A stretch of 7,677 nucleotides of DNA from W589 sp964611805 (GCA_964611805.1 CAZTBG010000079.1:1-7677), one strand, 5' to 3'; numbered from the stretch's first letter, positions 1-6,148 are shown. Translations and numbers: made by a program. Notes: generated by a model not told the origin, from the letters alone.

Positions 1-270
1 ATACCACCCTCCCCCCTCAGGCTCACCATAGGCCGATTCAACGGTCAGTAGATATTCAGTTCTCCAGTCTGCCGTAACAGTTTTCGGCATATTCATAACA
101 ACAGAGGCGGATGCTGTATCTCCGGAGTAGTCACCACTCCACCCTGTGAAAAAGTGCGTGGTGGCTGTTTCTTCAACAGGTGTGACGACTGATATTGCGG
201 CCGCCGAGCCTGAATCATGCCAGCCCTCTCCCTCAGGTTGACCATGGTCTGATTCAACAGTTAGGTAGTA
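1..270 (-). repeat. Tandem InlB-type/bacterial repeat domains in the caspase-like protein, 72-residue period
   Basis: Residues 349-420 begin YYLTVES and contain a GQPEGEGW turn, FFTGWSGDYSG and a VMNMPKTVTADW ending. The next unit begins YLLTVES with GEPEGGGW and leaves the window. The two starts are 72 residues (216 bp) apart, and the DNA is still similar at 15-42 versus 231-258. The pattern matches the divergent InlB B-repeat type seen in many secreted bacterial proteins. Further units probably lie to the left. Confidence 0.7.
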
Positions 271-1314
271 CTGGGTTGTGTAGTCTGCAGTATAGGCACC
301 ACCACCCGGGATTGTCCTGGAGGCTGACGCATTTCCGTCGTCCCATGAATCAAATACATATCGTATCCCACTTTCGCCAGACATCGGAGATACTGCCTCG
401 AAATCATGGTGCGAACCCGGGGCCCAGGTGAAGGATACAGGTAAATCTTGTGAAGAGTATGTCTTTCCGTCGATGCTTAAAATATTGGTCGCCTGTGCCA
501 TGCCAATCTTTACGTCGGCGGTGACTTTGATAAGCAGGCTTAGTTCTCCTGTGTACCCGTCAGACATCTGAGGGCTCTGTGTCACAAACCAGAAGCGGGA
601 CACGTAGTCGGCGGTTCTAATTTTGGCATAATTAAAAATCTCCTCCACGGAGAGTTCAAGGTTGTCGTCACTATCAACGTTTTCAAAATGACTGAGAGCT
701 TCCAGGATATAATATGTAAAAACAGAATGGTCATCAAGGTCTGTACTCCAATAGCTGGTCTCACCTACCCTGCTGGGTGTCAAAACTATCCTGCCCGTTC
801 CACTCAACGCGTCAAGGAATACGTTGCTCGGGACATTCATAACTACAATTCTCTCTGAATTCAGGTCATCTAGCCAATCGTCCAGCTCATCAGCCGATAT
901 GTCATTATCATGTGAAGTGCTGGATGCATCATAAGGCCATAGATACCCTGACCAATCGAAATAGCCTGACCAATAGAAGAGCACTGTATCCCCCGCATCT
1001 TCTCTTGGAGCCAGCCAGTTACTTACTGCGCTTGCAATGTTCTGTTTGGTCGCCATGTCATTGGTCAGTAGTTTAATATGGTCGTCACCCCAAACCGGAC
1101 GCAGTTGGTCGGCAAGGTCTCGGGCATCATCGTCGGAGTAAGGTATGCTTTCAAATTTTTGATAATCCGAAATACCGACAATAACAGCCCAGCATTCCGA
1201 CTCAGCCCCTTGAGCGTTCACCGGCGTAGGTAGTTGTACTGGTAGCAGTAATAAGACGGCGACCAAGGTACCGTAAATGACTGGTAGTAGAAATTGTTTA
1301 GATACTTTATGCAT
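1..1314 (-). CDS. Exported caspase-like (C14 fold) pseudoenzyme with InlB-type repeats, C-terminus off the left edge
   Basis: Reading leftward from an ATG at 1314, the frame stays open for 438 codons to the window edge, so the gene is partial. Residues 1-34 form a signal peptide: basic start, hydrophobic LVAVLLLLP core, likely cleavage after VNA. Residues 41-245 read like a bacterial caspase-type domain: first strand WAVIVGISDY (42-51), then YSDDDARDLADQL, LLTND.ATKQNI, DTVLFYWSG, PYDA, GRIVLT and VFTYYILEAL. The family's catalytic SGHG is SGYF here (116-119). The Asp-x-Cys-x-Ser-Gly segment is NVPSN (160-164). The only Cys in the visible protein is Cys41, in the first strand, so peptidase activity is unlikely. 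An EF-hand-like loop lies at 214-225. Residues 263-347 are a beta-rich segment (WAPGS, YVFDSWDDG), followed by divergent InlB-type repeats from 349. The protein is probably exported and may be surface-attached; its role is unknown. It lies 97 bp downstream of the zinc-ribbon gene. Confidence 0.8.
   Translation of the reverse strand, partial: MHKVSKQFLLPVIYGTLVAVLLLLPVQLPTPVNAQGAESECWAVIVGISDYQKFESIPYSDDDARDLADQLRPVWGDDHIKLLTNDMATKQNIASAVSNWLAPREDAGDTVLFYWSGYFDWSGYLWPYDASSTSHDNDISADELDDWLDDLNSERIVVMNVPSNVFLDALSGTGRIVLTPSRVGETSYWSTDLDDHSVFTYYILEALSHFENVDSDDNLELSVEEIFNYAKIRTADYVSRFWFVTQSPQMSDGYTGELSLLIKVTADVKIGMAQATNILSIDGKTYSSQDLPVSFTWAPGSHHDFEAVSPMSGESGIRYVFDSWDDGNASASRTIPGGGAYTADYTTQYYLTVESDHGQPEGEGWHDSGSAAAISVVTPVEETATTHFFTGWSGDYSGDTASASVVMNMPKTVTADWRTEYLLTVESAYGEPEGGGWY
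940..975 (-). repeat. 18-bp imperfect tandem duplication at the lost catalytic His site
   Basis: Two adjacent 18-bp units (958-975 and 940-957) encode YWSGYF and DWSGYL. A 10-base core, cctgaccaat on the plus strand, recurs at 947-956 and 965-974. The duplication covers exactly the segment where active relatives carry SGHG, and it keeps the frame. Confidence 0.75.
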
Positions 1315-1319
1315 CACAT

Positions 1320-1325
1320 CCTCCT
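1320..1325 (-). promoter_or_regulatory. Shine-Dalgarno site of the caspase-like gene
   Basis: The minus strand reads AGGAGG, then five bases, then the ATG at 1314. This strong ribosome binding site fixes the start and places the hydrophobic signal peptide directly at the N-terminus. Confidence 0.8.
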
Positions 1326-1411
1326 ACTGCTTTATTTACCCCGCTTTCCCGACTACCACCCAGCCTTGCTTATATTATTTATCTCAGGCATTGCTCAACC
1401 ATCAAAGCCTG

Positions 1412-1868
1412 CTATTTCTCCTTCTCGCCACCCCTGAGGCGGGCGCCACAATTGATGCAGAAGCTGGCATCTGGTTTCAACTCAATGCCACACTCCGGGC
1501 ACTTTGNNNNNNNNNNNNNNNNNNNNNNNNNNNNNNNNNNNNNNNNNNNNNNNNNNNNNNNNNNNNNNNNNNNNNNNNNNNNNNNNNNNNNNNNNNNNNN
1601 NNNNNNTCAACTCAATGCCACACTCCGGGCACTTTGACACTTGTTGGACGGTCTCGGTAGTCTCAATAGCTCCCTCCATAGAGACAGCCGGCATCTCCTC
1701 ATTGCTGTCACTAACACGGGCGCCACACTTATCACAGAAGCTGGCATCTGGTCTCAACTCAACGCCACACTCCGGACAATGTAGCACTTCTTGGGCAAGT
1801 CGGACCCCACATTGGTCACAAAATACCGCTCCTTCACGGTTCTCTGTCTGGCACTTAGGGCATAACAT
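1412..1868 (-). CDS. Multi-zinc-ribbon protein, interrupted by an assembly gap
   Basis: The start is ATG at 1868, with an AGAGG ribosome binding site 8 bases upstream (1877-1881). The protein opens with a zinc ribbon, Cys3-x2-Cys6 and Cys17-x2-Cys20, followed by a second with Cys31/Cys34 and Cys45/Cys48 (CPECGVELRPDASFCDKCG). An acidic, Thr-rich linker (about 53-78) leads to a third that begins CPECGIEL and then hits the 100 Ns. Beyond the gap the same CPECGIEL coding sequence recurs and continues KPDASFCINCGARL to a TAG at 1412-1414. Merging the two 30-bp copies gives one intact frame of 108 residues with three CxxC...CxxC ribbons. Read literally across 100 Ns, the frame breaks. The zinc_ribbon fold is clear, but the function is not known; such small proteins may act as scaffolds or regulators. 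It has its own promoter and may be co-transcribed with the caspase-like gene. Confidence 0.75.
1477..1636. repeat. Identical 30-bp direct repeats bordering the gap
   Basis: Positions 1477-1506 and 1607-1636 are identical over 30 bases and encode KCPECGIEL on the minus strand. A diverged third copy of this ribbon-coding sequence lies at about 1741-1780, inside the second ribbon, so the locus is internally repetitive at the DNA level. That could have confused an assembler. Confidence 0.9.
1507..1606. other. Assembly gap of 100 Ns
   Basis: Exactly 100 Ns, the conventional placeholder for a gap of unknown size. The 30 bases on each side are identical, so the real length may be zero or negative (overlapping contig ends), or the gap may hide one or more extra zinc-ribbon repeats. 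Confidence 0.95.
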
Positions 1869-1900
1869 GGCGAACGCCTCTGTGCTGGCTCATTTGCCAC

Positions 1901-1929
1901 ATTCTAGAGGTAAACTAAAGTGATGTCAA
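1901..1929 (-). promoter_or_regulatory. Sigma-70-type promoter for the zinc-ribbon gene
   Basis: On the minus strand TTGACA (1924-1929) is separated by 17 bases from TAGAAT (1901-1906): a perfect -35 and a five-of-six -10 at ideal spacing. Transcription would start near 1894, leaving a leader of about 26 bases before the ATG at 1868. Confidence 0.7.
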
Positions 1930-2155
1930 GGAGTGCTAGCTGCGAACTACTGGCCAATATTGCCCTGCCGATATTTTGCCGACAGAGTAAATGAGTAAAT
2001 AGCAGAAGACAGCTTATAAAAAGACATAGGATTGTCCTCTTCATTGTCCATCTCTTCTGTTGATTTCAGGTGAAGTGGATATATCGTGTGCAGAGGATAT
2101 CACCGTGAATATGGAAAGTCAGTCAGGTACTTTGAGGGGATGCGGCCACCACAAA

Positions 2156-2184
2156 TTGACTTAACCAGTGTACTAAACTAATAT
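2156..2184 (+). promoter_or_regulatory. Sigma-70-type promoter for the lysA-holB-ricT operon
   Basis: TTGACT (2156-2161), a 17-base spacer, then TAATAT (2179-2184). The -35 matches five of six; the -10 keeps the important first TA and final T. A start near 2191 gives a leader of about 55 bases, which contains a small GGGG/CCCC hairpin possibility. Confidence 0.5.
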
Positions 2185-2245
2185 TGGGGTGGAGGCCCCG
2201 AAGGATGGGTTACTCTAAATATCAAGACTAAGAGAACTATTAAGG

Positions 2246-3553
2246 ATGATATCCAGGCTCCCATTATTTCCTCCGGCCAGTCAGGTGAATGACCGGGGTC
2301 ATCTTGTCATCGGCGGCTGTGACGTTGTTGACCTGGCCGCCGAGTTCGGTACGCCTCTTTATCTTTTCGATGAGACCAGCCTGCGCGAGAAGTGCCGGGA
2401 GTTCAAGCATGAGTTCGGCAGTCGCTACGCAGACACGACCGTCGTCTACTCCTGCAAGGCCTTCATCAACAAGGCATTGCTGCTCCTCATCGACGAGGAG
2501 GGGTTGGGGCTGGATGTTGTCTCCGGCGGGGAACTGGCTATTGCCTGCTCCGTCGGTTTCCCGATGGAAAAGGTCTACTTCGCCGGCAATAATAAGTCGT
2601 GCCAGGAGCTCCGGCAGAGCCTGGAGTGGGGGCTGGGCCGACTCGTGGTCGACAACTTCCATGAGCTTAAAATGCTGGGTGGACTGGTCAGGGAGACGGG
2701 CTGCACGCAGGATATCCTGCTACGGCTGACGCCGGGAGTTGACCCGCACACCCACCGTTACATCGCCACCGGCGTGGTCGACAGCAAGTTCGGTATTCCC
2801 CTGTCCCTGGGCGAGGATGCCGTAATAGCTGCCATGTCGATGCCCGGGGTGAACCTGCTCGGCCTGCACTTCCATATCGGCTCACAGATAGTTGGGGTCG
2901 AGCCGTATCAGGAGTCCATCCGGCGCCTACTCGGCATGGCTGCTGAGATGCGGCGTAAACACGGATTCGAGCTTAGAGAACTCGATGTTGGCGGCGGCTT
3001 TGCCGTACAGTACACCCTGGATGCCCCGGCACCGCCCGTCTCCTTTTATGCGGAAGCAATTACGTCCAGTGTTATCGACGGCTGCCGGGAGCAGGGGCTG
3101 GAGCTGCCGCACCTCGTTGTCGAACCGGGCAGGTCAGTGGTGGCGCGGGCTGGAGTTGCAGTATATACCGCAGGAGTGGTCAAGGACGTCCCGAACGTCA
3201 GGAGGTATGTTTCCGTCGACGGTGGTATGGCGGATAATATCCGCCCCGCTCTTTACCAGGCACGACATGAGGCAGTGGTAGCCAACAAGATGACAGGGCC
3301 GGAGGCCGACAGCGTTACCATTGCCGGTAGGTTCTGCGAGCCTGGTGATGTACTGATACGGGATATTGTACTGCCGCCGGTGGTTGCCGGTGATACCATC
3401 GCTGTGGCGGGTTGTGGTGCTTATTGTCTTACAGAGGCGACGAACTATAACGCCTCGTTCAAGCCACCGGTAGTAATGGTCAAGGGGAGTAGGGCGCGGC
3501 TTATCCGGCGCCGGGAGACCCTGGAAGACCTGACCCGGTGCGACGTGGTTTAG
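2246..3553 (+). CDS. lysA: Diaminopimelate decarboxylase
   Basis: A PLP enzyme of the alanine-racemase-fold decarboxylases. It converts meso-diaminopimelate to L-lysine and CO2 in the cytoplasm, the last step of the DAP route. At 435 residues it has the usual length. The N-terminal barrel carries Lys71 in VVYSCKAF (Schiff base with PLP), HFHIGSQ (208-214), the phosphate-binding GGGF (249-252) and EPGRS (293-297). The C-terminal beta domain has DGGMADNIRP (325-334), Cys364-Glu365 in the substrate-binding motif (here CEPGD), and GAYC (391-394) with NYN (400-402). All key residues are present. The ATG at 2246 has only a weak AGAG-like site about 10 bases upstream, but the N-terminal LFP...VND.GHL is typical of the family, so this start is kept. 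Its end runs close to holB, suggesting co-transcription. Related ornithine or carboxynorspermidine decarboxylases are less likely given the motifs and length. Confidence 0.95.
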   Translation: MISRLPLFPPASQVNDRGHLVIGGCDVVDLAAEFGTPLYLFDETSLREKCREFKHEFGSRYADTTVVYSCKAFINKALLLLIDEEGLGLDVVSGGELAIACSVGFPMEKVYFAGNNKSCQELRQSLEWGLGRLVVDNFHELKMLGGLVRETGCTQDILLRLTPGVDPHTHRYIATGVVDSKFGIPLSLGEDAVIAAMSMPGVNLLGLHFHIGSQIVGVEPYQESIRRLLGMAAEMRRKHGFELRELDVGGGFAVQYTLDAPAPPVSFYAEAITSSVIDGCREQGLELPHLVVEPGRSVVARAGVAVYTAGVVKDVPNVRRYVSVDGGMADNIRPALYQARHEAVVANKMTGPEADSVTIAGRFCEPGDVLIRDIVLPPVVAGDTIAVAGCGAYCLTEATNYNASFKPPVVMVKGSRARLIRRRETLEDLTRCDVV

Positions 3554-3564
3554 AGGTTATTCGG

Positions 3565-3582
3565 AGAGAGGACAGTCTGGTG
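3565..3582 (+). promoter_or_regulatory. Ribosome binding site that decides the holB start (GTG at 3580)
   Basis: AGAGAGG (3565-3571) lies 8 bases before a GTG at 3580, giving a protein beginning MWDIVGQ, the usual start of delta' proteins. An upstream in-frame GTG at 3538 overlaps lysA by 16 bases; it would add 14 residues of charged sequence not expected in the family. Confidence 0.6.
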
Positions 3583-4626
3583 TGGGATATAGTCGGGCAG
3601 AACAGGGCGTTATCCCTGCTCCAGCGTAGTCTGGAGGCAGGGTCATTGTCACATGCCTATCTTCTGGTAGGACCTGCGCATGTCGGCAAGATGACGCTGG
3701 CGCTGGACCTGGCCAGGGCGTTGAACTGCGCAGGTGCAGAACCACCTTGTGGTGAGTGCCCTTCCTGCCAGAGAATTGCCGAAGGCAAGCACGCCGATAT
3801 CCAGGTAATTGACCTGGGGGGTGGTGATGGCGATTCATCTGAGTCCGAATCCAGGGTAAAAATCAGCGTCGAGCAGATTGAGCAGATGCAACACTCGGCC
3901 TTCCTGCCACCATTCGAGGGCAGGTGCAAGGTATTCATCCTTGACGGTGCCGAGTTCCTGTCGATTGGTGCCGCCAACCGTCTGCTCAAGACCCTCGAAG
4001 AGCCGGTGGGTGGGGTGGTCTTCATACTGCTGACTGTCAACGAGAAGCTATTACCGGCGACGGTTGTTTCCCGCTGCCAGCGAATAGAGCTGGCCCCGCT
4101 GGGAATGGCAGAGGTCGAGGCGGTGCTCGCCAGCCGTTGGCAGGTAGAGCCGGATAAGGCAAAGTTATTATCCCGGCTGGCCAATGGCTGCCTGGGATGG
4201 GCAGTATCGGCTGCCCGGGGCGGACAGCTGCTCCAGCAGCGGGCTGAGGCGCTGGACAAATTGTTTGGTATCACGGAGGCTGGTTACGAGCAACGTTTCC
4301 AGTACGTTACTGAGCTGGCAGGTCGGTTCACTCAGAGTCGAAAGGCTGTTCGAGAGGTTTTACGCCTGTGGTTGGACTGGTGGCATGACTTGATGTTGAT
4401 TAAGATTGGCTGCAATGATGCTATCACAAATATTGACCGTTCTAAACAACTGACGAGGACAGCCGGGAGCTATACACTGGCCCAGATAAGGGCGTTTATT
4501 GATAATATTCGGGCAGCCGGGGACCAGCTCCAGCTTAATGCCAACCCGCAACTGGTGCTGGAGGTGTTGATGCTAAGCGTCCCTGAGAAAAATAAAATGA
4601 AAAACTCGGTACCTGGTATGAGGTAA
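3580..4626 (+). CDS. holB: DNA polymerase III clamp-loader delta' subunit
   Basis: A 348-residue AAA+ protein of the clamp loader, which opens and loads the sliding clamp at primer ends. From the GTG at 3580: WDIVGQ box (2-7), HAYLLVGP and Walker A GPAHVGKMT (31-39), zinc-binding Cys50, Cys57, Cys60 and Cys63, a modified Walker B (VFILDGAEFL, with DGAE in place of DEAD), LLKTLEEP, and the SRC motif in TVVSRCQRIEL, which supplies the arginine finger to a neighbouring subunit. The C-terminal third is helical, as expected of the collar domain. The tau/gamma subunit (DnaX) is excluded by the altered Walker B, the short length and the neighbourhood. Only 26 bases separate it from lysA, and 3 bases from the next gene. 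The intact P-loop differs from E. coli delta', as is common elsewhere in bacteria. A longer form starting at 3538 is possible. Confidence 0.9.
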   Translation: MWDIVGQNRALSLLQRSLEAGSLSHAYLLVGPAHVGKMTLALDLARALNCAGAEPPCGECPSCQRIAEGKHADIQVIDLGGGDGDSSESESRVKISVEQIEQMQHSAFLPPFEGRCKVFILDGAEFLSIGAANRLLKTLEEPVGGVVFILLTVNEKLLPATVVSRCQRIELAPLGMAEVEAVLASRWQVEPDKAKLLSRLANGCLGWAVSAARGGQLLQQRAEALDKLFGITEAGYEQRFQYVTELAGRFTQSRKAVREVLRLWLDWWHDLMLIKIGCNDAITNIDRSKQLTRTAGSYTLAQIRAFIDNIRAAGDQLQLNANPQLVLEVLMLSVPEKNKMKNSVPGMR

Positions 4627-4629
4627 AAG

Positions 4630-5544
4630 ATGACAGAGGTTGTTGGAGTACGGTTCAAAAAGGCCGGTAGAATATACTATTTTGACCCGGCCGATGTGGA
4701 CTTGGCGATGGATGATTATGTGGTGGTCGAGACAGCTCGCGGGCTTGAGGTAGGGAGGGTGTCTATCGCCCCGAAAGAAGTACCGGCGAGCGATATTGCC
4801 AAGCCCCTGAAGCCGGTGGTACGCAAGGCGGAGCCCGACGAGGTGAATCACGCCGAGCAATTCGAGGAGAAGGAGAGAGAGGCGCTGGCGATATGTGGTG
4901 AACTAATCGCCGAAATGGAACTGCCCATGAAGTTGCTCTCTGCCGAGTATAGTCTTGACGGTAAACATCTCACCTTCTATTTCAGCGCTGCCGAGAGGGT
5001 TGATTTTCGGCAGCTGGTCCGGGAGCTGGCCGGGCGTTTCAAGGTACGTGTTGAACTGAGGCAGGTGGGTGCCAGGGACGAGACCAAGCTACTGGGTGGT
5101 TTTGGCCGCTGTGGTCGTCCCTTATGCTGCGCTAGTTTTTTGTCTGAGTTTGCTCCCATCTCCATCAGGATGGCCAAGGAGCAGAGTCTGCCGCTCAACC
5201 CGATGAAAATATCCGGCCTCTGTGGCCGTCTGCTGTGCTGTCTGGCCTATGAGAACGAGCAGTACCGCGAGATGCAGGAGAAAATGCCTAGAGAGGGCCA
5301 GAAAATAACCACGCCTATGGGAACAGCCCGGGTGGTCGGGGATAACCTTATTAAAGGGACTGTACTGGCTGAGCTGGAGACTAAGGTTGTTATTGAGTTG
5401 CCTCTCAACGAGGTTGCGTTTGGCGAGGGCAAGACCGGGTCCGGCGCTGAGACCGAAGCCGAGGTCGAAGAGCCAACTGAGACCAGTGCTGAGGCAAGAC
5501 CCTCTCCGCCCAGGTCGGGGCGAAGGCGTGGCAAGAGCAGGTGA
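4630..5544 (+). CDS. ricT: PSP1 domain protein, RicT (YaaT) type
   Basis: A 304-residue protein of the PSP1/RicT family. In Bacillus subtilis, RicT works with RicA and RicF in an Fe-S complex that affects RNase Y-dependent mRNA processing, sporulation and competence; whether partners exist here is unknown. The N-terminal beta-rich part begins VVGVRFKKAGRIYYFDP. The PSP1 core contains VELRQVGARDETKLLGG (141-157), then GRCGRPLCC (Cys161, Cys166, Cys167) and KISGLCGRLLCCLAYE (Cys198, Cys203, Cys204). These six Cys are the conserved metal/Fe-S ligand set. After about residue 265 a low-complexity acidic stretch ends in a basic RSGRRRGKSR tail, not part of the domain and possibly RNA-binding. GAGG (4620-4623), inside the end of holB, lies 6 bases before the ATG, and only 3 bases separate the genes, so translation is probably coupled. 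holB next to ricT is also the order in Bacillus, which supports the call. Confidence 0.9.
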   Translation: MTEVVGVRFKKAGRIYYFDPADVDLAMDDYVVVETARGLEVGRVSIAPKEVPASDIAKPLKPVVRKAEPDEVNHAEQFEEKEREALAICGELIAEMELPMKLLSAEYSLDGKHLTFYFSAAERVDFRQLVRELAGRFKVRVELRQVGARDETKLLGGFGRCGRPLCCASFLSEFAPISIRMAKEQSLPLNPMKISGLCGRLLCCLAYENEQYREMQEKMPREGQKITTPMGTARVVGDNLIKGTVLAELETKVVIELPLNEVAFGEGKTGSGAETEAEVEEPTETSAEARPSPPRSGRRRGKSR

Positions 5545-5549
5545 CCTGC
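5537..5549. other. Palindrome at the convergent gene junction
   Basis: GCAGGT-G-ACCTGC is a perfect 6-bp inverted repeat centred on the TGA stop of the PSP1 gene, in the 13-base gap region before the converging HNH gene ends. No T-tract follows on either strand, so it is at best a weak bidirectional terminator; chance is possible. Confidence 0.3.
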
Positions 5550-5557
5550 CCTGTTGC

Positions 5558-6073
5558 TCAATGGGGAAGGTATCGCTGCCACTCCTCTCGGGTCTCCAGG
5601 TAGTGGCGGGGAATGTATGAGAAGCGGCTACCACGTGGTACGGTTGGGGTACGGCGTAGCTTCATCCCTGCTTCTTCGGGTGTCTTGCCAGCCTTGCGTC
5701 GGTTGCAGGATACGCAGGCGCTGACCAGGTTCTCCCAGGTATGTGGACCCCCCCGATACCTCGGGATGACATGGTCGAGGGTAAGGTGCCGGGTCTCCTT
5801 GCCACAATACTGACATGAGTAGTTGTCGCGGTTGAAGACCTCGAGCCGACTGAGCTTTCTTCCAGTACGAAAGGGTCGTTTGACCAGATAGGGAAGCCGG
5901 ATTACCGAAGGCACCTGGAAGTCACTATTGGCCGTGTGGATGTGCCCGACTCCGTTCTCGAGCATCTCGGCCTTGCTCTGGTAAAGCAATACCACCGCTC
6001 GCCGGGCCCGACAGACATTAAGTGGTTCGTAGTTCTGGTTCAGCACCAGCACAGGAAGGTTGAGTACAGACAA
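5558..6073 (-). CDS. HNH endonuclease family protein
   Basis: A 171-residue protein with an N-terminal module beginning VLVLNQNYEPLNVCRARRAV, found in a widespread family of HNH proteins, and a C-terminal HNH nuclease fold: RDNYSCQYC (Cys87, Cys90), LTLDHVIPRYRGG (Asp100, His101), Asn115 in WENLVSAC, and Cys120-x2-Cys123. The four Cys should bind structural zinc, and Asp-His with Asn forms the beta-beta-alpha-metal catalytic site; all are present, so it is probably an active nuclease. The substrate and biological role are not known. It starts at TTG (6073), with GGAGAG 5 bases upstream. It follows the loader gene on the same strand after 75 bases but probably has its own promoter. Its 3' end lies 13 bases from the converging PSP1 gene. 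No methylase or other restriction-modification partner is seen, arguing against a classical system. Confidence 0.85.
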   Translation of the reverse strand: MSVLNLPVLVLNQNYEPLNVCRARRAVVLLYQSKAEMLENGVGHIHTANSDFQVPSVIRLPYLVKRPFRTGRKLSRLEVFNRDNYSCQYCGKETRHLTLDHVIPRYRGGPHTWENLVSACVSCNRRKAGKTPEEAGMKLRRTPTVPRGSRFSYIPRHYLETREEWQRYLPH

Positions 6074-6100
6074 GGTCTCTCTCCATTTATGGGCAAGCCT

Positions 6101-6129
6101 ATTTTACTACGGATTCAGTGACTGTGCAA
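6101..6129 (-). promoter_or_regulatory. Possible promoter for the HNH gene
   Basis: On the minus strand TTGCAC (6124-6129), 17 bases, then TAAAAT (6101-6106). The -10 matches five of six; the -35 keeps only the TTG. A start near 6094 would leave a leader of about 20 bases before the TTG start codon. Confidence 0.4.
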
Positions 6130-6148
6130 ATTGGGTAGCAGAATAACG

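Larger units (their letters stand above)
1869..2245. other. Divergent intergenic region
   Basis: This 377-bp region separates the minus-strand zinc-ribbon/caspase-like genes from the plus-strand lysA operon. It holds one outward promoter at each side. Between them, about 1930-2155, no convincing gene is seen. A near-repeat, gccaatattgcc (1953-1964) and gccgatattttgcc (1967-1980), the first with the palindromic core CAATATTG, lies upstream of the minus-strand -35 and could be a regulator site. No tRNA or lysine riboswitch was recognised. Confidence 0.6.

Noticed and set aside
582..764. Short minus-strand frame inside the caspase-like gene
   Set aside because: It lies in another frame from the 438-codon open frame with signal peptide and recognisable domains, and has no ribosome binding site.
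1376..1405. Separate promoter for the caspase-like gene (TTGATG and TAAATA, 18-base spacer, minus strand)
   Set aside because: The -10 is weak and the stretch is AT-rich, so such matches arise by chance; not strong enough to list.
1277..1923. Plus-strand frames running through the N block
   Set aside because: They stay open only because Ns have no stops, and they lie antisense to a clear zinc-ribbon gene.
2111..2164. Short open frame of 17 codons upstream of lysA, possible leader peptide
   Set aside because: No well-placed ribosome binding site and no run of lysine codons; the lysA promoter overlaps its end, so it would not be on the lysA transcript.
1869..2245. Lysine riboswitch upstream of lysA
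   Set aside because: The leader after the likely promoter is only about 55 bases, far shorter than a lysine aptamer, and no conserved aptamer core was recognised further upstream.
3657..4274. Minus-strand open frame of 205 codons opposite holB
   Set aside because: Composition is Ser/Pro/Arg-rich, as expected from the antisense of a GC-rich gene; no domain is recognisable and holB is certain.
5122..5634. Minus-strand open frame of 170 codons opposite the PSP1 gene
   Set aside because: Antisense shadow of the Cys-rich PSP1 core that also overlaps the end of the HNH gene; no family features.
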